A stretch of DNA of 39,986 bases, from positions 1 through 39,986 of the forward strand of contig JAFGDK010000083.1 of assembly GCA_016932165.1 (NCBI GenBank), written 5' to 3'. The position numbers and the translations under genes were made by a program. The stretch's first letter is position 1. Each line of letters begins with the position of its first letter. Shown here in pieces: positions 25,009 to 33,581 of this stretch. Under the pieces are notes generated by a model. That model made no database searches, had not been told where the DNA came from, and was given only the letters and a program-made list of their open reading frames with translations. Origin of the DNA: Anaerolineales bacterium. GTDB lineage: Bacteria > Chloroflexota > Anaerolineae > Anaerolineales > UBA11579.

Positions 25009-25040
25009 AAAAGAACCCGCAAAGCCGGGTTCTTTTTTGT
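25009..25040 (+). terminator. Intrinsic terminator after the transglycosylase-like gene
   Basis: AAAAGAACCCG (25009-25019) pairs with CGGGTTCTTTT (25026-25036), followed by more T. It also separates this gene from the convergent HD-GYP gene. Confidence 0.9.
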
Positions 25041-25062
25041 TTTGGTAGGATTTTCCCAGTCC

Positions 25063-25680
25063 TCAGCGGACAGCCTTGTGGATGCTCAGCACTTCATCAA
25101 AACTCTGCTGGAAGACTTTCACTAGATCGGGGTCAAATAAGGTGCCGGCAGAGTTGCCGACCAAATTGGCAGCCTCTTCTGGTGTGATTTCTTTCTTATA
25201 CGGTCTTTTTGTCGTCAGCGCGTCGAATACATCCGCCAGGGCGGTGATCCGGCCGGTCATCGGAATCTCGCTCCCTTTGATCCCCTTGGGGTAGCCAGAC
25301 CCGTCCCATCTCTCGTGGTGGGTGAGGGCGATGATCTCACCCGCCTGCAGGAATACCGAGGATGATCCGCGCAACAGGCGCGCCCCTTCAACGGTATGCT
25401 GTTCTGAGATCTCCCATTCATGCGGTTCGAGATTATCTGTTTTCTTCTGAATCGAGTCCGGGATCATGATCTTTCCGATATCGTGCAGTTGGGCTGCGAT
25501 CGAAAACAGTTTGGCCTCTTTTTCCGAGATACCCATCCCGGTGGAGAACAGGTAAACATACCGGCGGACCCGTTCCAGGTGGGCGCGGTTATCCCATTCT
25601 TTGAGTTCCGCAATATGGGCTGCCAGGAAAATATGCTCCTTGATGTCTTGCTGGCTGCTGTCTAACATGTCTCTGAACAT
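25063..25680 (-). CDS. Stand-alone HD-GYP phosphodiesterase
   Basis: A 205-residue protein made of almost only an HD-GYP domain. It has H-L-E-R-V-R-R-Y, the metal motif L-H-D-I-G-K (about 66-71), H-H-E-R-W-D-G-S-G-Y-P-K-G (about 121-133) and the closing D-V-F-D-A-L-T-T-K-R-P-Y-K. This predicts hydrolysis of cyclic di-GMP. There is no sensor domain, so activity would be set by expression or by a partner. Its start ATG at 25680 has GAGAG upstream; the ATG four codons in is an alternative. It is the only minus-strand gene within the pilus region and is divergent from the long tad operon, an arrangement that fits c-di-GMP control of pili. Confidence 0.9.
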   Translation of the reverse strand: MFRDMLDSSQQDIKEHIFLAAHIAELKEWDNRAHLERVRRYVYLFSTGMGISEKEAKLFSIAAQLHDIGKIMIPDSIQKKTDNLEPHEWEISEQHTVEGARLLRGSSSVFLQAGEIIALTHHERWDGSGYPKGIKGSEIPMTGRITALADVFDALTTKRPYKKEITPEEAANLVGNSAGTLFDPDLVKVFQQSFDEVLSIHKAVR

Positions 25681-25819
25681 ATGCTACTCTCTTTGGCATC
25701 TAAATTTGGATAAATCACCCTCACTAGCTTATGCTAATCATAAAGTAGCGTACGCGTGAAGTCAAGTGAAATTAGGAGATTTGCCTATATTCGTATTTCT
25801 TCTAAAATTGCAATCAACC

Positions 25820-25853
25820 TGCTATAATGTAGATGATAATTGATTGTTATAAT
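25820..25853 (+). promoter_or_regulatory. Two tandem extended -10 elements before the tad operon
   Basis: TGCTATAAT (25820-25828) and TGTTATAAT (25845-25853) both match TGn-TATAAT exactly, 25 bases apart. Neither has a good -35. They lie 75-100 bases before the first TadE-like gene. Confidence 0.55.
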
Positions 25854-25926
25854 TTGGGTGGCTTGCAGTTTTTGTTCTTTATTGCTAACATTCAGAATAT
25901 AGGAAGAACCAGGGACCTTGTTGAGT

Positions 25927-26391
25927 ATGGAAAAATCCAGAGTTAAACTACCCAAAATAGTGAATATGCCCAGAGGCCGCCGTTCAGGGCAGGCCCTGGT
26001 TGAATTTGCGCTTGCACTGCCGCTGGTATTGTTATTGATCTTTGGTGTGCTGGAATTCGGCCGCGCCTTTCAGATCAAAATTGTTTTGGAGAATGCTGCC
26101 CGGGAAGGCGTCCATTACCTGATCTATGACCGTGACGATCCGGGTGACGGCTTTCCGAATACTATTGCTGCGGTGATGGCTGAATCTCAAAACTCGGGCG
26201 TAGAGATTGTCAGCACGGATGTGACTGTCCAATGCCTGGATGCTGTTGGCGATCCTATCACCACATCGCCCCTGTGCCCCACCGGCTCTACTGCAGAAGT
26301 GATTGTCACCCATCCATTTAATGTCGCTTTATTTGGTTATTTTCTGGGCGAGATCAGCCTCGCCTCAAACGCCAGGATGTATATGCCATGA
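25927..26391 (+). CDS. tadE: TadE-like pseudopilin
   Basis: 154 residues from the ATG at 25927; TTG codons at 25918 and 25921 are alternatives because AGGGA lies close to them. A basic leader (K-L-P-K-I-V-N-M-P-R-G-R-R) precedes the TadE motif S-G-Q-A-L-V-E-F-A-L-A-L-P-L-V-L-L-L and the conserved G-V-L-E-F-G-R and A-A-R-E-G-V. The Gly-x-x-x-x-Glu processing site of pseudopilins is present. A beta-rich C-terminal domain with two Cys follows, outside the membrane. It would be a minor pilin-like part of the Tad pilus. Its stop overlaps the next start by four bases. Confidence 0.9.
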   Translation: MEKSRVKLPKIVNMPRGRRSGQALVEFALALPLVLLLIFGVLEFGRAFQIKIVLENAAREGVHYLIYDRDDPGDGFPNTIAAVMAESQNSGVEIVSTDVTVQCLDAVGDPITTSPLCPTGSTAEVIVTHPFNVALFGYFLGEISLASNARMYMP

Positions 26392-26852
26392 GGAAATCAA
26401 AACTCCAGCATTCAAGAGGCCAATCCCTGGTCGAGACCGCCCTGGCGATTCCGATTTTATTGCTTTTGATCCTGACCTTTATTGATCTGGGCCGGGCGAT
26501 CTATTATTATTCTGCCCTGCAGAACGCAGTTCGTGAGGGGGCTCGTTTTGCTTCGGTCAACAACCTGGAAGACCACGCCAGCGAAACGGATGTGGTGAAT
26601 GTGGTTACCGGATATTCCATTGCCGTGGATATCGCTGACAGTGATGTTACTGTGGTTGCTTTGGATGGGAGTGGCGCTATCGAAGATGACGTCACGCCGA
26701 TTGTGTATACCGATGACACTGAGAAGGTAACTGTCTCGGCCAGCATTGATTTTGCCCCGATCACTCCATTTTTGGCGCAGATGCTGGGCTCCGGGAATAC
26801 GATCACGCTGACCGCCGAAACCACGATGACCCTGTCGCCAATTGCCAGGTGA
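26388..26852 (+). CDS. Second TadE/TadF-like pseudopilin
   Basis: A 154-residue TadE-family protein: R-G-Q-S-L-V-E-T-A-L-A-I-P-I-L-L-L-L at about 11-28, then F-I-D-L-G-R-A and V-R-E-G-A-R-F-A. The external part of about 95 residues is acidic and Thr/Val-rich. It is equal in length to the gene before it but only the N-terminal third is clearly alike, so the two may form a TadE/TadF-type pair of minor pseudopilins. The start overlaps the TadE stop (ATGA), showing translational coupling. A gap of 70 bases follows before the first TadG-like gene. Confidence 0.88.
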   Translation: MRKSKLQHSRGQSLVETALAIPILLLLILTFIDLGRAIYYYSALQNAVREGARFASVNNLEDHASETDVVNVVTGYSIAVDIADSDVTVVALDGSGAIEDDVTPIVYTDDTEKVTVSASIDFAPITPFLAQMLGSGNTITLTAETTMTLSPIAR

Positions 26853-26922
26853 GCTATTATTTTATATTTTCATATCTATCCATTTATCCAAAACGGGAGT
26901 TATTAAATCAAAAGGAAACATC

Positions 26923-28149
26923 ATGAAACACACAACAGAGAAAGGACAGACGATTATCTTGATCGCGGTCGCCTTGCTTGGTTTGGTGACCATGGCCGCC
27001 TTGATTGTGGACGGCGGCTATATGTATTTAAACCGCCGCACGGCCCAAACCGCGGCAGACTCTGGCGCGCTGGCTGGCGCTTTTGAGCGCTGCGCCAATC
27101 ACGGCAGCACTGCCGAGATCGAGGCGGCCATCACCGAGTACGTCCAGGTGGAGAACAACGCGGTGCTGGAGAACTGGTTTATCAACGCCGACAACGACGT
27201 TGAGGTGCTTGTCAGCCTGACGCGCAGCACCTTCTTCGCCAGGGTGTTTGGTTCCACAATGGGTACTGTCCAGGCTTCAGCGGCGGCAGGATGTTTCAGC
27301 CCACGAACGGCCCAGGGGGATGTGATGCCGATTGCCTTTTCCTGCAAGCCACCTGTCGGCGGGAGCGGTTCTGGCGAGGATTGTGTCCTCCAAAAGATCC
27401 CCTTTGAGGTGTTCGACGAGATCAGGGTGAGTTTTGACTTCGAAAACTACCTGCTGGATGAAGGCGACAATGCCACCGCCGCCAGCTACCAGAATGATCT
27501 GCTCGACACCATGGGCGAAGGCAAAATGATATATGTGGTGATGGACAGCGAGGATTTCAGCTATGATGAGTGCATTGAAGAGGGGCTTGGCGGGTCGATC
27601 ACCTGTGATTTCAATGGAGACGGCATTTATGATATCGGCACCAATGCCGACCGCGGCTGGCTCCAGTTAGAGGGTGGTAATGGCGCGGATGAAATCAATG
27701 ATATCATGGAGCGGGGCACACTGAATCCCATCGATATCAACACCTGGTACTTTGGAGAACCCGGGGTTCAAACCTCAACCTATTTTGTTACCATTGATTA
27801 CCGGTTGGGCGAGTATGCCCTGGTGCCGGTCTTTGATGCTTATTGCTCCCAGATCAATGCAGATAATGCAGCGGAGTTTGCCGCGCTTTGCCCAGAATAT
27901 GATTCCGGGGACGGGATCCAATCTTTCTTTAACGGGGATCGGGATTACTATCGTGTTGTAGCCTTTGCCCCCTTCTATGTCACCTGCGTTTCCAGCGGCA
28001 AAAGCTCATCTTGTCCCGGAAAGGACTTTGCGGGGCTGAAACACAACGTGGGGACAATTGAAGGATACTTCATTGACGGGTATACTGTTGGTGGCAAAGT
28101 CGAGGCTGAGTACGAAGTCGGTGCGTTTGTGATCACATTAACCCAGTAA
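26923..28149 (+). CDS. TadG-like protein, copy 1, with calcium-loop-like motif
   Basis: 408 residues from the ATG at 26923 (AAAGGAAAC upstream); a longer frame from 26842 overlaps the previous gene and lacks a site. The N-terminus has the TadG signature: K-G-Q-T-I-I-L-I-A-V-A-L-L-G-L-V, V-D-G-G-Y-M-Y-L-N-R-R-T-A-Q-T-A-A-D and A-L-A-G-A. The large external part has paired Cys and a loop D-F-N-G-D-G-I-Y-D (about 229-237), which fits the D-x-N-x-D-G-x-x-D calcium-binding pattern. It ends with C-P-G-K-D and E-G-Y-F-I-D-G. It is a close paralogue of the next gene. Role: membrane-anchored Tad pilus component facing outward; precise job unknown. Confidence 0.88.
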   Translation: MKHTTEKGQTIILIAVALLGLVTMAALIVDGGYMYLNRRTAQTAADSGALAGAFERCANHGSTAEIEAAITEYVQVENNAVLENWFINADNDVEVLVSLTRSTFFARVFGSTMGTVQASAAAGCFSPRTAQGDVMPIAFSCKPPVGGSGSGEDCVLQKIPFEVFDEIRVSFDFENYLLDEGDNATAASYQNDLLDTMGEGKMIYVVMDSEDFSYDECIEEGLGGSITCDFNGDGIYDIGTNADRGWLQLEGGNGADEINDIMERGTLNPIDINTWYFGEPGVQTSTYFVTIDYRLGEYALVPVFDAYCSQINADNAAEFAALCPEYDSGDGIQSFFNGDRDYYRVVAFAPFYVTCVSSGKSSSCPGKDFAGLKHNVGTIEGYFIDGYTVGGKVEAEYEVGAFVITLTQ

Positions 28150-28171
28150 CGGCAAGTTCAAGGAGGTTGCC

Positions 28172-29431
28172 ATGATTTTTACCAAGCAGGAAAAAGGTCA
28201 AACCATCATTATTATGACAGTAGCGATGCTGATGCTGGTGGTCATGGCTGCCTTAGTTGTCGATGGCGGGAATGCGTATCTCAACCGCCGCAATGCCCAG
28301 ACGGCGGCTGATGCCGCCGCCCTGGCTGGGGCGTATGAATATTGTGTCAATAAAGGCACGACGGGCGCGGGCGGCTCGGTGGAAGCTATCATCACCCAAT
28401 ACGCTGTCAATGAGAATCGAGCCTCGGCTGTGGACAGCTGGGGCATAGTGGATGGCGAGATTCAAGTCAGCGTCTCCATCGATGATCAGACTTTCTTTGC
28501 CAGAGTGTTTGGCCAGGATATTACCACGATCAGGGCGGATGCCTCGGCGGGTTGTTTCCCGCCTGGGGCGGCAGACAGCGTGCTTCCGATTGCCTGGTCT
28601 TGCCGCCCGCCGCTGCCCGGGATGCCCTCGGACAGTGAAGAATGTGATTGGAAAGCGATTCCCTGGCCGGTGTTCCAGGAAATTCTTGAAGAACCTGGCG
28701 TAAATTTCACCGGCACCGGTGGGACAGTTTTGTATGATGGTCCTGGCGATGATGCTGCCTCCTACCTGGGTGGACCTGGGACTGGAGAACTTGAATTATA
28801 TCTGGTGATGGATACCATCCCTTCGTCTTATGAAATCCCCTGTCTCCCGGACGGAGATGTGAACTGCGATCTAGATGGAGACGGCCGCATCGATATTCTT
28901 GGGGCCGGGAACCGCAGCTGGCTCATCCTGGATGGGGATGCCAACAATGCCCAGTTGGATGAAATTGTGCGTGGTGAGCTTGAATTTAGCGTCAGCGCTC
29001 CGACCTGGTACCCCGGGCGTGAGGGCGCTGTGGCTGATGTGTATAAGGATTCCAAGGCCTTTATCGAAGGATCCCCAGCGCTGATTCCGGTGTTTGAGTC
29101 TTTTTGCTCGCCAACCTCCAATCCACTTACCGACCCGCTATGTGAACCTTTGCGTGGGCCCGATGATGGTTTGGTGCAGATTAGCACAGCGGCCAGCTCG
29201 ATTTATTTCCGGGTGATTGGATTTGCTGAGTTTTATATCACCTGTGTGTCAGATAAAAACGCACACCCCTGCCCCGGCAAAGACCTGGCTGTCAATCTGG
29301 GGATCGTCAGCCAATCGACTCCCTCGATTGAAGGCTACTTCATTGATGGCTGGGCCTCCACGGATATGACGATTGGTACCGGAGACGCGCTGGTAGACCT
29401 GGGTTTATATGTAATTTCATTAACCGAATAA
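28172..29431 (+). CDS. TadG-like protein, copy 2, with calcium-loop-like motif
   Basis: A 419-residue paralogue of the gene before it, 22 bases downstream, with AAGGAGG as ribosome binding site. Shared blocks include K-G-Q-T-I-I-I-M-T-V, V-D-G-G-N-A-Y-L-N-R-R-N-A-Q-T-A-A-D-A-A-A-L-A-G-A, F-F-A-R-V-F-G, L-P-I-A-W-S-C-R-P-P, the loop D-L-D-G-D-G-R-I-D (about 233-241), F-Y-I-T-C-V-S, C-P-G-K-D and I-E-G-Y-F-I-D-G. The loop is an exact D-x-D-x-D-G-x-x-D pattern. The middle regions differ more than the ends. This points to a gene duplication with later divergence, perhaps giving two partner subunits on the outer face. Confidence 0.88.
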   Translation: MIFTKQEKGQTIIIMTVAMLMLVVMAALVVDGGNAYLNRRNAQTAADAAALAGAYEYCVNKGTTGAGGSVEAIITQYAVNENRASAVDSWGIVDGEIQVSVSIDDQTFFARVFGQDITTIRADASAGCFPPGAADSVLPIAWSCRPPLPGMPSDSEECDWKAIPWPVFQEILEEPGVNFTGTGGTVLYDGPGDDAASYLGGPGTGELELYLVMDTIPSSYEIPCLPDGDVNCDLDGDGRIDILGAGNRSWLILDGDANNAQLDEIVRGELEFSVSAPTWYPGREGAVADVYKDSKAFIEGSPALIPVFESFCSPTSNPLTDPLCEPLRGPDDGLVQISTAASSIYFRVIGFAEFYITCVSDKNAHPCPGKDLAVNLGIVSQSTPSIEGYFIDGWASTDMTIGTGDALVDLGLYVISLTE

Positions 29432-29499
29432 AAATGATATGGATTAATCATACATAAATTCACACTATCCTGTTAACATAGTGCTGAAAGGAGTTCACA

Positions 29500-30330
29500 T
29501 TGAGTTCAAGACTACGGATAGGAATTATTGTCGCGATCATCGGCTTTGTCCTGATCGTTCTGGGAGGTGTAGCCGTTTTCCGGCTGTACCAGCAGACTCT
29601 TGACCAACCCGAACCGGAAGAAGTTGTGGTCGAGGTGATCACCGAGCAGGTGGTTGTCGCTAACCGGGATGTACCCCTTGGCACTCTGCTGACCAATGAT
29701 GACCTGACCACCATCAACCTGCCGGTGGAATTTGCCACCCGGGATACGATTGCGAACGTCGAAGATGCCGCCGGGAAGATACTCAAGGTTGATCTCATCC
29801 AGGGCGAGATGGTCCTGGTGCATAATCTGGCCGACCCGACAGCCGTCACACACGATGTGGCTTATGTGCTGAGTGATACTCATGTGCTCTTCCCCTTGCC
29901 GGCATCAGATCTTCTGGGGCGGGAATCTTTAATCCAGCGCGGTGACATCGTCGACCTGTATGCTACCGTCCAAACGACCATCGAGACCATCGACGAGAAC
30001 GAAAACCGCACTGAGACCACTGAGACGGTCACCTTTGCCTCCAACCAGCGCCTGGATATCACCGCCATGGTGGTCGATATCATTACTGAAGAAGGCACTA
30101 CCCCGGCAGAGGGTGATGAAGGTGAGAGCCTCTCACGCGGCCAGATCAATATCAAGGCCTACCTGTTAGCCCTTGACCCGCAGGATGCTCTGATCATGAA
30201 ATACCTTAAGGATGTCGGCGCAGTCTTTGATATGGTCTTGCGCGCCCCCACCTCCCAAGGGTATTTCAACCTCACCCCGGTTACCTCAGAATATCTTAAA
30301 GAACTCTATGGTTTAGAGATCTTGCCCTAA
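29500..30330 (+). CDS. cpaB: CpaB/RcpC pilus assembly protein
   Basis: 276 residues from a TTG at 29500 with AAAGGAG six bases upstream; there is no good ATG. A single membrane segment near the start (I-G-I-I-V-A-I-I-G-F-V-L-I-V-L-G-G-V-A-V-F) is followed by a SAF-type beta-clip domain (V-V-V-A-N-R-D-V-P-L-G-T-L-L, about 50-115) and the RcpC/CpaB region (L-L-G-R-E-S-L-I-Q-R-G-D-I-V-D-L-Y-A-T-V). In diderms this protein works with the secretin; here it is probably anchored in the only membrane and acts in or near the cell wall. It lies 68 bases after the TadG-like pair and 17 before the CpaE/TadZ gene. Confidence 0.92.
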   Translation: MSSRLRIGIIVAIIGFVLIVLGGVAVFRLYQQTLDQPEPEEVVVEVITEQVVVANRDVPLGTLLTNDDLTTINLPVEFATRDTIANVEDAAGKILKVDLIQGEMVLVHNLADPTAVTHDVAYVLSDTHVLFPLPASDLLGRESLIQRGDIVDLYATVQTTIETIDENENRTETTETVTFASNQRLDITAMVVDIITEEGTTPAEGDEGESLSRGQINIKAYLLALDPQDALIMKYLKDVGAVFDMVLRAPTSQGYFNLTPVTSEYLKELYGLEILP

Positions 30331-30347
30331 CCTGAAGAGGATATTTT

Positions 30348-31589
30348 ATGTCTAGTTCAATTGCTATATCTACAATTTTGCCCATCACCACAGATGATGA
30401 CGTGCGTAGTTCGATCAAAGGGGTGATCAGCGCAACAGAGGGATTTGAGGTGGTAACGCCGGATTCTCCCAATGAAGAGATCATGGAAGTGGTCTACACC
30501 TTGAAGCCGGCTTATATCCTCCTGGATATGGATTATGACCGAGTGGATCCGCTTAAGCTGATCGACAGTATTTCAGCCCAATTCCCTGAGATTGTGATCA
30601 TCGCCATTCTCTCGCAGGACCACCTCCTCGATTCCCAGGAAGTCATCCTGGCTGGCGCCCGCGCCATCCTGCTGGAACCTTTCACCAGCGAAGACCTGGT
30701 GAGTACACTGCACCGCATCAAGGAGCTCCTCGGCCGCAGGAGTGTGGCCAAAACCACAGTAGAGGTTTCCGCACCGCTGGTAAGCTCCCGGGGCACCTTC
30801 GTGGTGATCAGCCCCAAGGGCGGGGTGGGCGTCTCCACGGTGGCCACCAATCTGGCGCTTTCTTTATTTGAGGTAGAGGAGGAAGAAGTCCTCCTGATGG
30901 ATGGGAAGCTTCTCTTTGGTCACCTGGATGTACTCCTTAACCTGCGCACCCAGAATACGGTTTCTGAGTTGATTGCGCACGTGGCTGCTCTGGATGAAGG
31001 CCTCATCCGTGACGTGGTTTCCCAGCATGTCTCCGGACTCAACTTGCTGCCAGCTCCTATGACGATCACCGCCGGCCAGGGAATCCGCCCCGATGATATG
31101 TACCGCCTGATCTCAGACCTGCAAACTGTGTACAAATATATTATTATTGACGGCGGCAACTTCCTCAATGACATGGCGGTTACCTATATGGATGCATCCA
31201 ACAAGATCATCCTGGTGGTCAACCCGGATATCGCCTCTTTACGCGATGCCAGCCAGTTCTTTGAGGTCTGCCGTACGCTTTCTTACCCCAGGGAAAAGAT
31301 TCAGGTGGTTGTCAACCAGTACGACAAGCGGGACGGGTTATCAATCAACGATGTGGAGAAATCTCTCCAGGTTGAAGTGTTAGGCACCATCCCGCTGGAT
31401 TACAAGACATCGCTCCAGAGTATCAACCGCGGGATCCCAGTCACCCTGCAACGAGCCAGAACTCCCCTACGCAAAGCGTACCACCAGTTGGCTGAAAACT
31501 TGCTAAAAGTGGTCGGCACAGGATCGCAGGGTAAATCCGGCGCCACGCCTCGATCGGAAGCTTTGTCTAAATCTTCACGCCTGGGATAA
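30348..31589 (+). CDS. cpaE: CpaE/TadZ-type pilus localisation protein
   Basis: A 413-residue protein with an N-terminal receiver-like domain (about 1-125) and a ParA/MinD-type ATPase domain (about 145-390). The receiver part has the D-M-D region but should be regarded as a pseudo-receiver. The deviant Walker A is S-P-K-G-G-V-G-V-S-T (about 154-163): the first Lys of the K-G-G-x-G-K-S/T signature is present but the second is Val. Y-I-I-I-D-G-G supplies the Walker B-like strand where D-x-x is normal. Such changes occur in TadZ proteins, which place the Tad machine at a site in the cell. A polar, Ser/Lys-rich tail ends the chain. ATG has GAGGA upstream. Confidence 0.9.
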   Translation: MSSSIAISTILPITTDDDVRSSIKGVISATEGFEVVTPDSPNEEIMEVVYTLKPAYILLDMDYDRVDPLKLIDSISAQFPEIVIIAILSQDHLLDSQEVILAGARAILLEPFTSEDLVSTLHRIKELLGRRSVAKTTVEVSAPLVSSRGTFVVISPKGGVGVSTVATNLALSLFEVEEEEVLLMDGKLLFGHLDVLLNLRTQNTVSELIAHVAALDEGLIRDVVSQHVSGLNLLPAPMTITAGQGIRPDDMYRLISDLQTVYKYIIIDGGNFLNDMAVTYMDASNKIILVVNPDIASLRDASQFFEVCRTLSYPREKIQVVVNQYDKRDGLSINDVEKSLQVEVLGTIPLDYKTSLQSINRGIPVTLQRARTPLRKAYHQLAENLLKVVGTGSQGKSGATPRSEALSKSSRLG

Positions 31590-31606
31590 AATATTGAGAG
31601 GTAATT

Positions 31607-32581
31607 TTGGCTAATCTTGATACAAACCTGATTGTGATCATCATCATCGGCTTAGTGCTGGGAGGTGGTGGTTTGCTGGTTGGTTTGCTGGTGATTATCT
31701 TCGGCAGGACAAATATCAACGAGCGGATCAATCAATTTGTTGAAACACCTCAAGCGGCTTCTACCAGCACCCGGAAAAGGGCGACAACACGCCTCAACAG
31801 GTTCCGCTACCGGTTGAACACCACGCTTGGCATGTTGAACTCTGAGGAGTTCCAGTCCAAGCTGACGACTGCCAATTGGCGCATCACGGTTTCTGAGTAT
31901 CACCTCATCCGGTTCTTTGCCACCCTGGGCGCATTGGCCCTGGGAATATTGGTGATTGGCAATTGGGTGGCCGGGGTTGCCCTGGCTGTTATCGTTTTTT
32001 CTATCCCTGGATTTTTGTTAATGCGAGCCGTAAGCCGGCGCCAGAACAAATTCCAGGATCAATTGATCGATACCCTTACTCTGATCAAAGGCGCTGTATC
32101 GGCTGGCTCCAGCTTCCTGCAGTCGCTCGATGTAGTCGTCGATGAGATGGTAGCCCCCGCTTCGGATGAGTTCCGCCGGGTAAGAAGGGAAGTGGAACTC
32201 GGACTCCCGCTCAGTCAAGCCTTGACCAACCTGGCCAACCGCATGGAGAGCGACGATCTTTTCCTGGTGGTCAGTGCGGTGAACATTAATATGCAAATCG
32301 GCGGTAATTTGACCCACATTCTCGCTTCGGTGATCGAAACGATCCGCAACCGGCTTTACCTGTTTGGGGAGATCAGATCATTGACCTCCTATGCCAGGTA
32401 TACCAGCTATTTGCTCACCTTGCTGCCGTTCCTCACTGCGCTGGTGCTCACCTTGATCAGCCCGACGTATTTTGAGCAGCTGATGGCCCCTGGTTTAACC
32501 CGGATCATCCTGATCTATGCTTTGATAAGCGTCTTCATCGGGAATCTCCTTCTACGAAGGATCAGCAAGATTGAAGTATAG
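31607..32581 (+). CDS. tadB: TadB inner-membrane platform protein
   Basis: 324 residues from a TTG at 31607 with GAGAGG five bases upstream. An N-terminal membrane segment (I-I-I-I-G-L-V-L-G-G-G-G-L-L-V-G) is followed by a cytoplasmic part, a membrane pair at about 100-145, then the type II secretion F-domain (about 150-275; D-T-L-T-L-I-K-G-A-V-S-A-G-S-S-F-L-Q), and two terminal membrane helices. TadB and TadC form the membrane platform on which the CpaF ATPase acts. It sits 17 bases after CpaE and 23 before TadC. Length is normal. Confidence 0.93.
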   Translation: MANLDTNLIVIIIIGLVLGGGGLLVGLLVIIFGRTNINERINQFVETPQAASTSTRKRATTRLNRFRYRLNTTLGMLNSEEFQSKLTTANWRITVSEYHLIRFFATLGALALGILVIGNWVAGVALAVIVFSIPGFLLMRAVSRRQNKFQDQLIDTLTLIKGAVSAGSSFLQSLDVVVDEMVAPASDEFRRVRREVELGLPLSQALTNLANRMESDDLFLVVSAVNINMQIGGNLTHILASVIETIRNRLYLFGEIRSLTSYARYTSYLLTLLPFLTALVLTLISPTYFEQLMAPGLTRIILIYALISVFIGNLLLRRISKIEV

Positions 32582-32604
32582 CGTGAAATAAACAGGAAAT
32601 CATT

Positions 32605-33540
32605 ATGGACATATCCACAATCGCACTTTTCGCGAGTTTTTCATTTGTTCTCTTGGGAATCACATTCATTGCTTACGCTTCCTCGTTTATCGACGCGCAC
32701 CAGATCTCGCAGAGGCTGTATGCGTTCATTCTAGAAGACCAGATGGAGAAGCAAGCCCGGGAGCTGAGTGTCCAGAACCTGAATTTCTCGGAGTCATTCG
32801 TTCGCCGTACCGTGGGGCCGATTCTGACCGGGATCTTGACTTTTTTGGGCAGGTTTACCCCAGCCAGGTCTATTGAGAAGGTCAACCGTGATCTTTCTTT
32901 GGCAGGTGTTTCTTTCATGAGAGCGCAGCAGTATTACGGTTTGCGTTTGATTCTGATGATCTTTGGGCTTGGATTCGGTTTCTACGTTTTCTCACGCAAC
33001 CCGGTGATGGATTCTCTCCTGGCAGGTGCGGCCGTGGTTGGGATTGTATTTATCCTGCCGATCCTCTGGCTGCGCTTGCGTGTTGCCAGGAAGAAAGATG
33101 CAGTCCTGAAAAGCCTGCCAGATGCTTTGGACATGCTGGCTGTATCCACCGCAGCTGGTTTAGGCTTTGATCAATCGATGATGAAGGTAAGCCAATTTTA
33201 CAAATCAGCTGCCGCGGATGAATTTGCCCGGGTGGTATCTGAAATTGAGGTCGGCATTTCCAGGCAGGAAGCACTGCGGAATTTCAGCCATCGGGTAGAA
33301 ATCTCTGAGGTTTCCAGCTTCGTTGCGGTTATAATTCAATCAGAAATCCTTGGGATGAGTATTGCCGACGTACTGGCATCACAGGCTGAGCAAATGCGCA
33401 TTCAGCGCCAATACCGCGCCAAAGAAATTGCCCAGCGGCTTCCCGTCAAGATGATGGTGCCCCTGGCTTTGCTCATTTTCCCGGCGTTGCTCGCTGTCTT
33501 GCTAGGTCCAACGATTCCAGCTTTTCTGGAGATCTTCTAG
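32605..33540 (+). CDS. tadC: TadC inner-membrane platform protein
   Basis: A 311-residue partner of TadB. It has an N-terminal membrane segment (F-V-L-L-G-I-T-F-I-A-Y), a membrane pair at about 110-155, an F-domain at about 165-290 with the family block L-P-D-A-L-D-M-L-A-V-S-T-A-A-G-L-G-F-D-Q-S and V-I-Q-S-E-I-L-G-M-S-I-A-D-V-L, and a last helix (M-V-P-L-A-L-L-I-F-P-A-L-L-A-V-L). These blocks are highly conserved in TadC. The ATG follows AGGAAATCATT. Likely co-translated with TadB within the same transcript. Confidence 0.93.
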   Translation: MDISTIALFASFSFVLLGITFIAYASSFIDAHQISQRLYAFILEDQMEKQARELSVQNLNFSESFVRRTVGPILTGILTFLGRFTPARSIEKVNRDLSLAGVSFMRAQQYYGLRLILMIFGLGFGFYVFSRNPVMDSLLAGAAVVGIVFILPILWLRLRVARKKDAVLKSLPDALDMLAVSTAAGLGFDQSMMKVSQFYKSAAADEFARVVSEIEVGISRQEALRNFSHRVEISEVSSFVAVIIQSEILGMSIADVLASQAEQMRIQRQYRAKEIAQRLPVKMMVPLALLIFPALLAVLLGPTIPAFLEIF

Positions 33541-33581
33541 CAGGCAAAATAATAAATTACCAATAATAAGGTCCCTTCACA

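Noticed and set aside
27606..28896. Dockerin modules implying a cellulosome
   Set aside because: Each protein has only a single calcium-loop-like motif and no second repeat, and the context is Tad pilus, not polysaccharide breakdown.
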